Source: JAUZOB01 sp963692465 (GTDB taxonomy: Bacteria > Bacteroidota > Bacteroidia > Bacteroidales > Prolixibacteraceae). From it: DNA of 64,000 nucleotides. Position 1 is the stretch's first letter. Each line of letters starts with the position of its first letter. A model generated the notes under the pieces. The model saw nothing but the letters and a program-made list of their open reading frames with translations, made no database searches and was not told where the DNA came from. This document shows, in pieces, positions 53,074 to 63,254 of this stretch. The position numbers were made by a program, and so were the translations under genes. Location: assembly GCA_963692465.1 (NCBI GenBank), contig OY829943.1:248001-312000 (forward strand), written 5' to 3'.

Positions 53074-55263
53074 TTAATGTTTTTCTGATTCCGAAAGTTG
53101 GAATACCCGTTTGGTGACCGGGAACATAGAGACCCGAAATTTAGTACATCCAAAAGGGATCAATGTTATACTTTCACGCGGTCCCTCTTTTACAACAGGG
53201 GTTGCCGGCAGGGGCTTTTCTGACGATGGATTCCAATCAAAAACCATTGCATTGACATGCAACTTAAGCGGAGACGACAACGGCCAATCCCATTTTTCCG
53301 GCATCGCCTGACGTTCCACGCTGATATCAGCCCCCAACAGGTTGCCTTGAGCATCCAATGCATAATTCCACCTGACTGTCGGATCTGGAGTGTTGGCATC
53401 CTTGGTATCGGGAATCGGCAAAGCGAATAACAACGGGCCATATGACACTGAAGCATATGGAGCACCCTGTGTACTGTTTTTTTCAGGTATTGTTATAAGA
53501 GTAGGCTTGTGAACTCCGTCATAAGGACCATACAGCGAATTATCGCGACCAGTCTTAACGCTTGCCGTCATAGGAAAGTGTAAACGAACGATGTCGCCCG
53601 TTCTCCATCTCCGGTTGACACAGACAAATCCCTTAGCATTCTTTCTGATCTTGATAACGGAACCATTTATATTTAGTTCAGGATTCGCACACCAACCAGG
53701 AATATGAAAAGAAAGGGGAAACCTAGCTTCTTTTGCCGGCTTCACCGACATCTCAATCGTTTCGTTGAACGGATAATCGGTCTTACAGGTAATCTCGACC
53801 GGCACGCTATCTCCCGCAAGAGCCGTCACTTTGCAAGGACCATAGCAGGTTGCGACTAATCCGTTGTTGTAGGTCGCCATCCACATATTAGTCACATAAT
53901 AAGGCACAATGCGGTTAAGTGCAGCCGTGCAGCACAGCGGCAGGTGTTTTGTCTGATAGGACCCTCCTTCAGCCATCGGGCCGTGAGGAAAATTCGGTGA
54001 CTTATCAACTAAACGGTTAGGACTCTGAAAATAAACATGTGTCTTGAAATCGCGCGATACCGTAGCGGGACCTGCATTGAAGAATGCTCTTTCCAGTCGG
54101 TCTGCAATGCGTCCTTCTCCACTTACGGCGAGCAATTCGGACTGACTCCACACATAGCCGGCAACATCACAGGTCTCGGTTCCCCGAAACGCACCCGTAA
54201 GTCCGTACCACTCATCAGCAACCGGCACACCGGTTGGTTGCATTGCAACACGTTCAAGTAAGTCATGCCAGCCCATAGCTGCCTTGAGATAACTTGCATC
54301 ACCTGTCCACAGATAAGCCACCGCCCAGGGCGTCGTACCCTCAAGGAATTCAACCATGTGCTGATTTGCTACCGTTGTCCCGGGTTTCAAATCCGGTGCC
54401 GTGCGGTAACGATTCAAGGTCGGTTTAAGTCCAGGCCGATTTTTATCGAACATGGCATTCAGTGCATCTGCAATACCTTTGTTTCCCGTCCATGTGTAAG
54501 TGTCAAAAGCCGGCCATGGATTCGACATGTTTCCAGTTATTTTTCGTAGCCCATCAGGATCGGAACTGTAAGCTGTTTCAAGTGCTTTCAAAATATGTTT
54601 ATCACCGGATCCCTCATAATATCCGGTCATAGAACGCCCCAGCAGACCACAGGCCCAGAGCGGCCATCCCTCCAATGCAGAGGCAACCGCTTTTTGATCT
54701 TCGGGATTGTTTTTATTGAGCCACCAGAGGAAGGAAATACCATTGGGGTTCACATGATCGGCAACGGCATCCAGTCTTCTTTTCGCCTGTTGAATGAGTC
54801 CATCGTCATGTAAGGCATAACCAAGGCGGACAAGACCGTCAAACCAGTACCCGCCCCCTTCGTAGGGCCAGGCACCTTTATACCAAAGGAGATTCTCTCC
54901 GGTCATCTTGTAGTCCGCTGCCCAGGCCTGTTTGAACTCATTAGCGTATTCGTCCATGTGACCGGTGTAACCATCGCGTGCAGCGATACACCAGTCGCGC
55001 AACCAACCTTCCGGCTCTACAGCTCCGGGAGGTAAGGCAATAAATGCAGGACGCGTTGACGACTCAAATGGTCTGCCATAGTTGATCCTCTTTGAATTAT
55101 GCTTCGGAACACCCGATATTGCCGGAGAACTTGTTGCACCTATAACCAAAAGGATAATAACTATTATTGAAATCAAATTTTTCAAACAAGAACTTCCTTC
55201 CGTTTTTTTTATAATCAATTTCATCTTAGCAAATACGTAATTATATAAGGGACTTCTTATCAT
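53074..55263 (-). CDS. Beta-L-arabinofuranosidase-like enzyme (GH127/DUF1680)
   Basis: Predicted to release L-arabinofuranose or a related sugar. Signal or membrane anchor in the first ~50 residues, then an (alpha/alpha)6-barrel of the DUF1680 type: GWLRDWC, YKGAWPYEGGGYWFDG, and the zinc/cysteine centre with Glu363 and Cys365 (TETCD) plus Cys444-Cys445 (PLCCTAALN). C-terminal beta domain to 729. Its ATG overlaps the stop of the previous gene by one base (TAATG), implying coupled translation. Sampled lines in this gene have 42-60% G+C, above the about 40% of a sampled line in the neighbour, a possible sign of transfer. Confidence 0.85.
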   Translation of the reverse strand: MIRSPLYNYVFAKMKLIIKKTEGSSCLKNLISIIVIILLVIGATSSPAISGVPKHNSKRINYGRPFESSTRPAFIALPPGAVEPEGWLRDWCIAARDGYTGHMDEYANEFKQAWAADYKMTGENLLWYKGAWPYEGGGYWFDGLVRLGYALHDDGLIQQAKRRLDAVADHVNPNGISFLWWLNKNNPEDQKAVASALEGWPLWACGLLGRSMTGYYEGSGDKHILKALETAYSSDPDGLRKITGNMSNPWPAFDTYTWTGNKGIADALNAMFDKNRPGLKPTLNRYRTAPDLKPGTTVANQHMVEFLEGTTPWAVAYLWTGDASYLKAAMGWHDLLERVAMQPTGVPVADEWYGLTGAFRGTETCDVAGYVWSQSELLAVSGEGRIADRLERAFFNAGPATVSRDFKTHVYFQSPNRLVDKSPNFPHGPMAEGGSYQTKHLPLCCTAALNRIVPYYVTNMWMATYNNGLVATCYGPCKVTALAGDSVPVEITCKTDYPFNETIEMSVKPAKEARFPLSFHIPGWCANPELNINGSVIKIRKNAKGFVCVNRRWRTGDIVRLHFPMTASVKTGRDNSLYGPYDGVHKPTLITIPEKNSTQGAPYASVSYGPLLFALPIPDTKDANTPDPTVRWNYALDAQGNLLGADISVERQAMPEKWDWPLSSPLKLHVNAMVFDWNPSSEKPLPATPVVKEGPRESITLIPFGCTKFRVSMFPVTKRVFQLSESEKH

Positions 55264-57335
55264 TAATGAATTTTCTCAATACGAATCAGTTTAGCCTGTG
55301 GCTTTTCAGGCAAGGTAAATTTCATTCCCTTAGCAAGGAGTTCTCTTCCACTAATCCGAACAATCTGATTATTGTCAAAATCGATTAGTTTATATTCGGA
55401 TTTAGGATCCAGGCCTTTCAGTAAAACCGTTTTCGACTCTTCCGGTGCGTTAGTCCTTCTAAACAGTTGAATAAAACCCGTTCCGGTTTCCGGGCGATAA
55501 TATTCCCATCCAATCCATGAATCCTTTTCCTGACTATAGGGAGTAAGCGGATAATAGTCCCCATAATAATCAGGAGCAACCATTCTCCATTGTTTTACTA
55601 ATTTTCGAAGCAAGGCATAATCCAGATTTTTGTTCCGAACATCTATCCCTTTCAAAAGCATTGAAGGACACATTTCGCTTCGGAAATCAAAAGGAGCAAT
55701 AGCGCCAACACCCGTCCCGGAGAAAGGAATCCAGGAAGAGATTCCATACGAATGAGCCTGTATGCCAACTGGTTGTTGTGCATAATCACTACGCCATAAC
55801 GGAACCGCACGTCTCAGGTTCTCCAGTTCCAGTCGTTTACCTCCGGCAGCACAAATATCAATGATCATTTTCGGATGACGACGAAGAAGTTCGTCCAAAT
55901 ATTGTAAGTAACCAACAACATGTTTGTTTTCGGTAATACCCTGTCGGTCAGGATGAGCCGTATCTTCATCATCCCAGTAGTTCGCGGAGAATACCGCAAA
56001 ATCCTGACGGTAAAGATCAATCTTTTCACTTATCAAAACACTGTCTATATGGTTTGTAGCCCATTGTCTTGCTTTCGGATTACCAAAATTAAGGAAACGT
56101 GGATTTCCTTGCCCAAGAAGCCATTCCGGATGATTCACAAACAACCAGCTATCTTGCATCACTCTTTCCGGTTCAAACCATAGAAGTGTTTTAATTCCAT
56201 GTTCATGGGTATAATCGCTGACTGCTTTTAACCCGTTAGGGAATCTCGTTTTATCTACGATCCAGGTACCTAATAGATCCTGCCAGTCCTTGCCTTTGTT
56301 AGGATACCAGCCAGCATCCATCCACCAGTAGTCAATAGGGATCTTTTCTTCAATATAGCGACGGATGAATTGTTTTTGATTGTCCTCGTTTGCATAAAAC
56401 ATCTCAGCAAAAAATGCATTGTTCGATGCTTCAAGCATTGGTTTGGGTAATTTACCCTCCTGACGGGGAACATTGTGTGCAATCATCCAGCGACGCCATG
56501 TGTTTTGAGAATTAGTCAGATCTCCCGACCAAAACAACAAGGCAACCAATGGAGTTCTTATTTCCTCTCCCGGATGGAGAAGCATGTGGGTATGCATTTG
56601 TCCGACCAACGCCGACAAAGTCTGAATATTATCTCTTTTGAATTGAACTTTCCATCGGGCAGGCCAACCTGCAGCAATAATCACGCCCTGATTTTGATTC
56701 TTTATTTTCCACTCAACATTGAAGAAAGGAAGATTCTCTGCTGTTGGAAAGCCTCCCCAGAAAGAGCCAACCGTCTTAGAGGAATCAGGGTCCATACGGA
56801 CTCTTAGCGGTTTAAAATCCGAAGAATCGGAACATCCGCCTTTATTATAGTTAAGGTAAAATTCTTTCTCCGGAATTGTGCTTGCCTGCCGACTAAATTT
56901 AGTATCCAGTGCCTGAATATTCTCCAAAATCGGACTGTCGTTGGTTCCCTTATTTTTAAGATAGACGATCCATTCTACAACCGGAAAATCATTATACAGA
57001 ACCGTCTGGCAACGGACTTCAAGTTTTGTTTTGGGATCAAGAAAACTTAGCGTAACCTGCTGGCGATTACGATCGAGTTTCTTAACCGTACGGATAATAT
57101 TCCAGTGAGATAGCAACTCTGAAGAAGGTTTGCCGTTGTAGATAAATGAAAACGGATAAGCGACGGAGGAACCGGAAACCTGTTTACCTTGAGACGGACC
57201 TCCTAATTTCGCTTTAATCCATTGATTACAGGTTTTAATATCTGATGTCCGAACAGTTTGCGCGGAAGCCTTTGGCACATAAGCCATTAAAAGGCAGCAA
57301 CAGACGAAGAAGAATAATTTAGCTAGGGATTTCAT
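55263..57335 (-). CDS. Secreted alpha-galactosidase (GH36)
   Basis: First gene of the cluster. Signal peptide about 1-26. An N-terminal beta-sandwich (about 30-285) leads to a TIM barrel with DYWWMDAGWYPNKG, LLWFEPERV, nucleophile Asp445 in DLYRQDFA, IIDICAAGGKRLELENLRRA, and acid/base Asp517 in LWRSDYA. C-terminal beta part follows. 690 residues, the family's normal size. These motifs are the clearest GH36 set of the three. Genes for GH127 and a second GH36-type enzyme follow directly. Confidence 0.9.
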   Translation of the reverse strand: MKSLAKLFFFVCCCLLMAYVPKASAQTVRTSDIKTCNQWIKAKLGGPSQGKQVSGSSVAYPFSFIYNGKPSSELLSHWNIIRTVKKLDRNRQQVTLSFLDPKTKLEVRCQTVLYNDFPVVEWIVYLKNKGTNDSPILENIQALDTKFSRQASTIPEKEFYLNYNKGGCSDSSDFKPLRVRMDPDSSKTVGSFWGGFPTAENLPFFNVEWKIKNQNQGVIIAAGWPARWKVQFKRDNIQTLSALVGQMHTHMLLHPGEEIRTPLVALLFWSGDLTNSQNTWRRWMIAHNVPRQEGKLPKPMLEASNNAFFAEMFYANEDNQKQFIRRYIEEKIPIDYWWMDAGWYPNKGKDWQDLLGTWIVDKTRFPNGLKAVSDYTHEHGIKTLLWFEPERVMQDSWLFVNHPEWLLGQGNPRFLNFGNPKARQWATNHIDSVLISEKIDLYRQDFAVFSANYWDDEDTAHPDRQGITENKHVVGYLQYLDELLRRHPKMIIDICAAGGKRLELENLRRAVPLWRSDYAQQPVGIQAHSYGISSWIPFSGTGVGAIAPFDFRSEMCPSMLLKGIDVRNKNLDYALLRKLVKQWRMVAPDYYGDYYPLTPYSQEKDSWIGWEYYRPETGTGFIQLFRRTNAPEESKTVLLKGLDPKSEYKLIDFDNNQIVRISGRELLAKGMKFTLPEKPQAKLIRIEKIH

Positions 57336-57475
57336 GAGTTAGTTTTATTGGTTTCAAGGCATTTTAATATTATATCAATTGTCTGAAATCTAAACGACTA
57401 AAACTACCCACAAAACCTAAGAAAGCAAATGAATAAAATGCTCATTTATTTACACAAAGTGACCCCCTCAACTTC

Positions 57476-59854
57476 TTATATCCTGTTTTGATTCCATTTC
57501 CAATTACGAATTTCAGGCATGTCCATGCCGTTTTTATCAATGTATTTTCGGTGTTCAATTAGCTTTTCCTCCATCATCCGTTTCAGGTTAGTGCCTTTGT
57601 CCCCCAGCTGTGGCAATCGACTTATCACATCCTGCACCAGATGAAACCGATCAAGATCGTTTAATACGGTCATGTCAAAATAAGTAGTGATGGTCCCTTC
57701 TTCTTTATAACCCCGAACATGGATATTCTCATGATTAGTCCGGCGGTATGTCAATCTGTGTATCAGCCATGGATAACCATGGAACGCAAAAATGACCGGT
57801 TTATCTTTCGTAAATAAAGCATCAAATTCAAAATCAGTCAGTCCGTGCGGATGTTCTGTACTCGGCTCTAGTTTCATCAGATCAACAACATTTATAACCC
57901 TTATCTTCAATTCGGGAAAATATTCACGAAGGATAGAAACAGCAGCTAAAGTTTCAAGTGTGGGAACATCTCCACAGCAGGCCATTACTACATCCGGCTC
58001 TGTATCTTGATCACTGCTGGCCCATTTCCAAACACCAATACCCTGGGCACAATGTTCAATCGCTTCATCCATCGTTAACCATTGTGGGGCCAGATATTTG
58101 CCCGCAACCACAACATTTACGTAGTGACGGCTCCGCAGACAATGGTCCCAAACCGATAAAAGACAGTTAGCATCGGGTGGAAGATAAACACGTACGACCG
58201 AAGCCTTTTTGTTCACCACATGGTCAATAAACCCAGGATCCTGATGGGTAAACCCATTATGAGCCTGCTGCCACACATGAGAGGCAAGCAGGTAGTTTAG
58301 CGATGCTATTTTTTTTCTCCAAGGCAAGCCCGCACTAATTTTCAACCATTTGGCATGTTGGTTAAACATCGAATCGATGATATGAATAAATGCTTCGTAA
58401 CAGTTAAACAACCCATGTCTTCCGGTAAGCAGATAACCTTCGAGCCAACCTTCACATTGATGTTCGCTCAACATCTCCATTACCCGACCTTCGGTTGCAA
58501 GAAATTCATCATTGTCTTGTGTTTGAGCTTCCCACTGTCGATTGGTTGCCTCAAAAACAGCATTTAACCGATTGGAAAGCGTTTCATCGGGACCGAAAAT
58601 CCTAAAATTCCGGTGTTCCTGATTTAGTTTGACAACATCGCGCAAAAACACACCAAGTTCGTGAGTATCGGCAGCTTGAACCGACCCTGGTGATGGAACA
58701 TCAACTTTGTAACGTCTAAAGTCAGGCAAAATCAAGTCTTGTAGTAACAAACCACCATTGGCGTGTGGATTCGCACCCATCCTCCGATCACCCTTAGGTG
58801 CAAGTTCCGCAAGTTCAGGAACAAGACGGCCATTCTCGTCAAAGAGCTCTTCGGGCTTATAACTTTTCATCCATTTTTCAAGAAGTTTTAGATGATCGGG
58901 ATGATCAGAATCCACCAATAATGGAATTTGGTGTGCCCGGAATGTGCCTTCGATTTGAAGTCCGTCAACTTCTTTCGGTCCGGTCCATCCTTTGGGTGAA
59001 TTAAAGACAATCATTGGCCAGCGAGGACGAGTCGCATCGTTATTGTTCCGGGCATTCCGTTGTATTTGTTTGATTTGCTCAATAACTTTTTCTAAAGTCC
59101 CAGCCATGAGCTGATGCATCTTTTCAGGTTCATCTCCTTCAACAAAGTAAGGAATCCACCCGTATCCACGGAGCAACTGGTCCAGCTCCTCATGAGAGAT
59201 ACGAGCCAACACTGAAGGATTGGCTATTTTGTAACCGTTAAGATGTATAATCGGTAATACAGCTCCATCGGTAACCGGGTTCAAAAACTTATTAGAATGC
59301 CATGCTGTTGCCAGTGGGCCCGTTTCTGCCTCTCCATCACCAATAACGCAAGCAACAATCAATTCCGGATTATCAAACGCAGCTCCAAAAGCATGACTAA
59401 GCGAATATCCCAACTCCCCACCTTCGTGAATTGAACCCGGGCACTCCGGCGAAACATGACTGGGAATTCCACCAGGAAATGAAAATTGAGTAAACAGCTT
59501 TTTCAGTCCGGCTTCATCCTGACTGATATTCGGATAAATCTCACTGTATGTACCTTCTAAATAGGTATTTCCAACCAATGCCGGACCGCCATGACCAGGA
59601 CCTGAAATATAGAACATATCCAGATCATATTTCTTAATAATCCGGTTCAAGTGCACATAGATAAAATTTTGTCCGGGTGTTGTACCCCAATGCCCGAGCA
59701 GCATTGGTTTCACATGAGATTGCTCCAGTGGCTTCCGAAGCAGCGGATTGTCATAAAGATAAAGTTGTCCGACTGAAAGATAGTTGGCTGCACGCCAATA
59801 GGCATGCATTTTTCGCAGAAGCTCTTGCGATAAAGGGTTGTTTGTCGTTTCCAT
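57476..59854 (-). CDS. xfp: Xylulose-5-phosphate/fructose-6-phosphate phosphoketolase
   Basis: Thiamine-diphosphate enzyme that splits xylulose 5-P (or fructose 6-P) with phosphate to acetyl phosphate and an aldose phosphate. The 792 residues show the family order: GHWGTTPGQNFIYVHLNR, FYISGPGHGGPA, the TPP-binding VIGDGEAETGPLATAWHSN, then FRIFGPDETLSNRL and the catalytic-side segment GRHGLFNCYEAF. Full length. The gene precedes the glycosidase cluster on the same strand, 140 bp from it, and no other pentose gene is adjacent. Phosphoketolase is not universal in Bacteroidales. Confidence 0.95.
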   Translation of the reverse strand: METTNNPLSQELLRKMHAYWRAANYLSVGQLYLYDNPLLRKPLEQSHVKPMLLGHWGTTPGQNFIYVHLNRIIKKYDLDMFYISGPGHGGPALVGNTYLEGTYSEIYPNISQDEAGLKKLFTQFSFPGGIPSHVSPECPGSIHEGGELGYSLSHAFGAAFDNPELIVACVIGDGEAETGPLATAWHSNKFLNPVTDGAVLPIIHLNGYKIANPSVLARISHEELDQLLRGYGWIPYFVEGDEPEKMHQLMAGTLEKVIEQIKQIQRNARNNNDATRPRWPMIVFNSPKGWTGPKEVDGLQIEGTFRAHQIPLLVDSDHPDHLKLLEKWMKSYKPEELFDENGRLVPELAELAPKGDRRMGANPHANGGLLLQDLILPDFRRYKVDVPSPGSVQAADTHELGVFLRDVVKLNQEHRNFRIFGPDETLSNRLNAVFEATNRQWEAQTQDNDEFLATEGRVMEMLSEHQCEGWLEGYLLTGRHGLFNCYEAFIHIIDSMFNQHAKWLKISAGLPWRKKIASLNYLLASHVWQQAHNGFTHQDPGFIDHVVNKKASVVRVYLPPDANCLLSVWDHCLRSRHYVNVVVAGKYLAPQWLTMDEAIEHCAQGIGVWKWASSDQDTEPDVVMACCGDVPTLETLAAVSILREYFPELKIRVINVVDLMKLEPSTEHPHGLTDFEFDALFTKDKPVIFAFHGYPWLIHRLTYRRTNHENIHVRGYKEEGTITTYFDMTVLNDLDRFHLVQDVISRLPQLGDKGTNLKRMMEEKLIEHRKYIDKNGMDMPEIRNWKWNQNRI

Positions 59855-60123
59855 TTGCTTTATGATTATGTTTTAACTGCAAAACATATACGATAAACAA
59901 CTTCAACTATCTTCCTCCCTCATTGACATGAACACCACTGACAGCAAATCACTTCACAACGGATAGTTAACAGGTGTTTAACGAACAGCATTATATTGAA
60001 TTAAGATATAACACATTAGATCGTCTTTATGTTCCGTTATTGCGAAGAAATGTTTTCCAAACCCGAATTAACCCGGGATGGCATTAACGATTAAATAATA
60101 CACAACCAATAGAAAAACCAAAT

Positions 60124-61815
60124 TTATTTAGCAGTTTTTAAATTGCGGACAAACTGGCTGGCCGTATCAAGAGCTTCATTAATATTGCTACAAATGTTCT
60201 CCTGACCGAGCAAGTCATTAAATCCAGATTTCTCAAGTACCCCATGGACCTTTTCGTTAACCCCGGAAAGGATAATATGGATATGTTCCTTTTTAGACAT
60301 GCGACAAAGATTCGTCAGATTATGAATACCGGTAGAATCAATAAACGGGACTTTTCGCATACGAATCACCCGCACTTTGGGTCGCTTGCCAAGTTGAATC
60401 ATTTGCTCTTCAAATTTATTGGCAATACCGAAAAAGTACGGTCCGTCGATCTCATAAACTTCAACGCCATCAGGAATGGTTAAGGTCTCTTCGTGGACCG
60501 CAATATCAAGTTCCGAATTCGGATCAATCTCATCCGTAATAACAGATATATTGGTTGTTTCAGCCACCCGTCGCATAAAAAGCAATGAAGCGATAACCAA
60601 TCCGACCTCAATAGCCACCGTTAAATCGAAAATCACCGTTAAAAGAAAAGTGATCAGCAGTACGGCAACATCCGATTTAGGATTTCTAAATAATGCGCGA
60701 AATGTACGCCATTCACTCATGTTATAAGCAACAATAATCAAGACGCCCGCCAAACAAGCCATTGGGATGTGTTTCGTAAGAGGTCCCAGACAGACTAAAA
60801 TCAACAGTAGAACTACCGCATGAACGATTCCCGCAACCGGAGTTTTTCCTCCATTATTAATATTGGTCATTGTTCGTGCAATAGCACCGGTAGCCGGAAT
60901 CCCTCCGAAAAGAGGAGTAACCAGATTTGCTGCACCCAGTGCAATAAGTTCCGTATTTGAATTATGTTTGTCGCCCGTAACCCCATCAGCCACAGTTGCC
61001 GAAAGTAAAGACTCGATTGCTCCAAGTACCGCAATCGTTACAGCCGCAGGGAATAAACCTTTGATAACCTCCCACCCCATATCCGGAACTTTAACTCCAG
61101 GTAAAGATGCATTAATCGTAAATCGGTCACCAATTGTTTCAATAGAGTTGATTCCCATATAAGTCCTCAAAACATAGACTAAGCCAGTCATGAAAACAAT
61201 AGCAATCAATGAACCCGGTATCTTTTTTGAGATTTTCGGAGTAAAAATAATAATCAACATGCTAAGCACCCCCACGGCAGCCGATCCCACATTAATTGTA
61301 GAGATGTCCTTTCCGTAAGCAACCCATTTCGAAACAAAATCAGCCGGAACAACATTCATCGTCAATCCCAACAGATCTTTAATCTGTGTCGTGAAAATAG
61401 TAACCGCAATACCGCTTGTAAACCCCACCACAATCGGATAAGGGATAAACTTAATAATGGTACCGAGTTTAAACACCCCCAACAATATGAGCAATATACC
61501 TGCCATGATTGTTGCCACGATGAGTCCCTTTTCGCCGTATTGATGAATAATTCCATATACAATAACGATAAAAGCACCGGTAGGTCCCCCAATCTGAACC
61601 TTACTGCCACCGAGCAATGAAATGATAAAACCCGCAATGATCGCAGTTATAATTCCTTTTTCGGGAGAAACGCCCGAAGCGATACCGAATGCAATAGCCA
61701 ATGGAAGAGCAACAATTCCGACAATGATACCCGACATCAGGTCAGACATGAATGTTGCCCGTGAATAATCCTTCAAGGTCGTAAACAGCCTTGGCTTAAA
61801 TTCAAAATTCTTCAT
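60124..61815 (-). CDS. SulP family inorganic anion transporter with STAS domain
   Basis: Membrane transporter for sulphate, bicarbonate or another anion. Ten or more helices (about 20-430) include the SulP signatures ALPLAIAFGIASGVSPEKGI, GGSKVQIGGPTGAFIV and TIKFIPYPIVVGFTSGIA. A cytosolic STAS domain (about 440-555) carries IRMRKVPFIDSTGIHNL. 563 residues is standard. The ion cannot be deduced. The gene is alone, with 215 bp to the methyltransferase and 269 bp to xfp. Confidence 0.93.
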   Translation of the reverse strand: MKNFEFKPRLFTTLKDYSRATFMSDLMSGIIVGIVALPLAIAFGIASGVSPEKGIITAIIAGFIISLLGGSKVQIGGPTGAFIVIVYGIIHQYGEKGLIVATIMAGILLILLGVFKLGTIIKFIPYPIVVGFTSGIAVTIFTTQIKDLLGLTMNVVPADFVSKWVAYGKDISTINVGSAAVGVLSMLIIIFTPKISKKIPGSLIAIVFMTGLVYVLRTYMGINSIETIGDRFTINASLPGVKVPDMGWEVIKGLFPAAVTIAVLGAIESLLSATVADGVTGDKHNSNTELIALGAANLVTPLFGGIPATGAIARTMTNINNGGKTPVAGIVHAVVLLLILVCLGPLTKHIPMACLAGVLIIVAYNMSEWRTFRALFRNPKSDVAVLLITFLLTVIFDLTVAIEVGLVIASLLFMRRVAETTNISVITDEIDPNSELDIAVHEETLTIPDGVEVYEIDGPYFFGIANKFEEQMIQLGKRPKVRVIRMRKVPFIDSTGIHNLTNLCRMSKKEHIHIILSGVNEKVHGVLEKSGFNDLLGQENICSNINEALDTASQFVRNLKTAK

Positions 61816-61995
61816 TTATTATATCTCTGTCAATTACACTACAGACTGGCATCTGGAGCAAAAAGTCACAAAGCTAAAGGATTATATAAAGCAAGAGGAC
61901 ATTCTTTGATTTTTCTGTTCAATAAGACCTCAAACGTAAAGATTTCGTGAGGTTAATGATTTAACTTCCAAAAATCGGTTATTGAATCGGACTTT

Positions 61996-62031
61996 AAAGA
62001 GATCATGATACAACTTTCGGACGATCTCTTT
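61996..62031 (-). terminator. Terminator after the methyltransferase gene
   Basis: Perfect 9-bp stem AAAGAGATC (61996-62004) / GATCTCTTT (62023-62031) overlapping the first base of the stop codon on the minus strand; an 18-nt loop. The T-run after the stem is short. Confidence 0.6.
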
Positions 62032-63254
62032 TAAATAGTCATTTTTTGAGGCAAAGAACATTTGTGTACATTATTCGTCATCAGTTCTCTCGTTTGTAAT
62101 TCGAGCGACTTAATGATTGCAACATCCGATTGCAAGCTAAAAAGGTTGTCTAGTTCCAAACCTTGCGTTTGAATCACAATTTTCAGCTTATAGTTTTTCC
62201 CCTTTGATGCTCGCTCTAACTTCTGTATTGCATCTTCCAATGTCTCATCCTCCGCCTGTATTTTCACAGGAACCGGCTTTTCTTCAAAATATTCTTTCAA
62301 AAATCCATCAATCCCCGAATTTCGTTGGACCGGAAAAGCATCGATATTATTCAAAATTGCTAATTCCTTTTCCGTCTTCTTCAAATAATCTTCCTTCCCT
62401 TTATCAAGTAAAGCAGATTCTGTTACGACCATTTTTTCAAGCCTTATATTGGCAAGATTAACTGCATCCGAAGACACATCAATCCCGATATAATTCCTTT
62501 TCAACAATTTAGCCGATACGCAAGCTGTTCCGCTTCCGCAAAAAGGATCTAAGACCAAATCATCCTCATTGGTTACAATATTAATTATACGATTTAAAAG
62601 CAATACAGGTTTCTGGGTTGGATAACCGCTTCTTTCTTTTGCCTTAGGATTTAAATAGGGTATTTCCCACACATCCGACAATGGAACTCCCCTTTTCTCT
62701 TTTCCAATAACAATGTTTCCATTCTTATCTTTTTTATAAACAGCTTTCCCTTCTTTATCTCTTTCCCGTTCCTGGAGTATCTGGTCAAGATTGGTCGACA
62801 CCGAATAATCAGTATAAAATGTATTAAATTTAAAATTCTTTGTTTTGGAATAAAAGAAAATGATTTGATGCGCATTAAGTAATCCTTTTTTAGAATTTGA
62901 CCATCGCTTGTAGGACCAAACTATTTCACTCTGAAAATTCTCCCGTCCAAAAACTTTATCCAGTACGGTTCGGATATAATGAGAAGCCGTTTTATCACAA
63001 TGAAGGAAAACGCTTCCCGTATCTTTCAAAACTCTCTTAGAATGGATTAACGCCTGCTCTATTAAATTCAAATATTCCTCCAAAGAGTTAAATCGATCAT
63101 TAAACTCATAAATTTTAGAATTATCCCTTATTGAAAGCGAATGCTTTTTCTGAGTAAAAAACGGCGGATCAAAATAAACTAAGTCAACCGAACTATCCTT
63201 AATCCCTTCCAATTTTTCCAGACAATTACCGTGTATAATCCTATTAATTTCCAT
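62031..63254 (-). CDS. Beta-class DNA adenine methyltransferase (type II M, ApaLI-type system)
   Basis: Predicted to methylate adenine in the recognition site of the neighbouring endonuclease. The motif order is DPPF (29-32, motif IV) first, then a target-recognition region, then the SAM-binding DPFCGSGTA (motif I) near the end of the catalytic part: the beta class. SPPY, the usual N4-cytosine signature, is absent. A C-terminal extension of about 140 residues may add specificity or self-association. ATG 63254 is preferred to TTG 63278 and overlaps the endonuclease stop by 11 bp. Confidence 0.9.
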   Translation of the reverse strand: MEINRIIHGNCLEKLEGIKDSSVDLVYFDPPFFTQKKHSLSIRDNSKIYEFNDRFNSLEEYLNLIEQALIHSKRVLKDTGSVFLHCDKTASHYIRTVLDKVFGRENFQSEIVWSYKRWSNSKKGLLNAHQIIFFYSKTKNFKFNTFYTDYSVSTNLDQILQERERDKEGKAVYKKDKNGNIVIGKEKRGVPLSDVWEIPYLNPKAKERSGYPTQKPVLLLNRIINIVTNEDDLVLDPFCGSGTACVSAKLLKRNYIGIDVSSDAVNLANIRLEKMVVTESALLDKGKEDYLKKTEKELAILNNIDAFPVQRNSGIDGFLKEYFEEKPVPVKIQAEDETLEDAIQKLERASKGKNYKLKIVIQTQGLELDNLFSLQSDVAIIKSLELQTRELMTNNVHKCSLPQKMTI

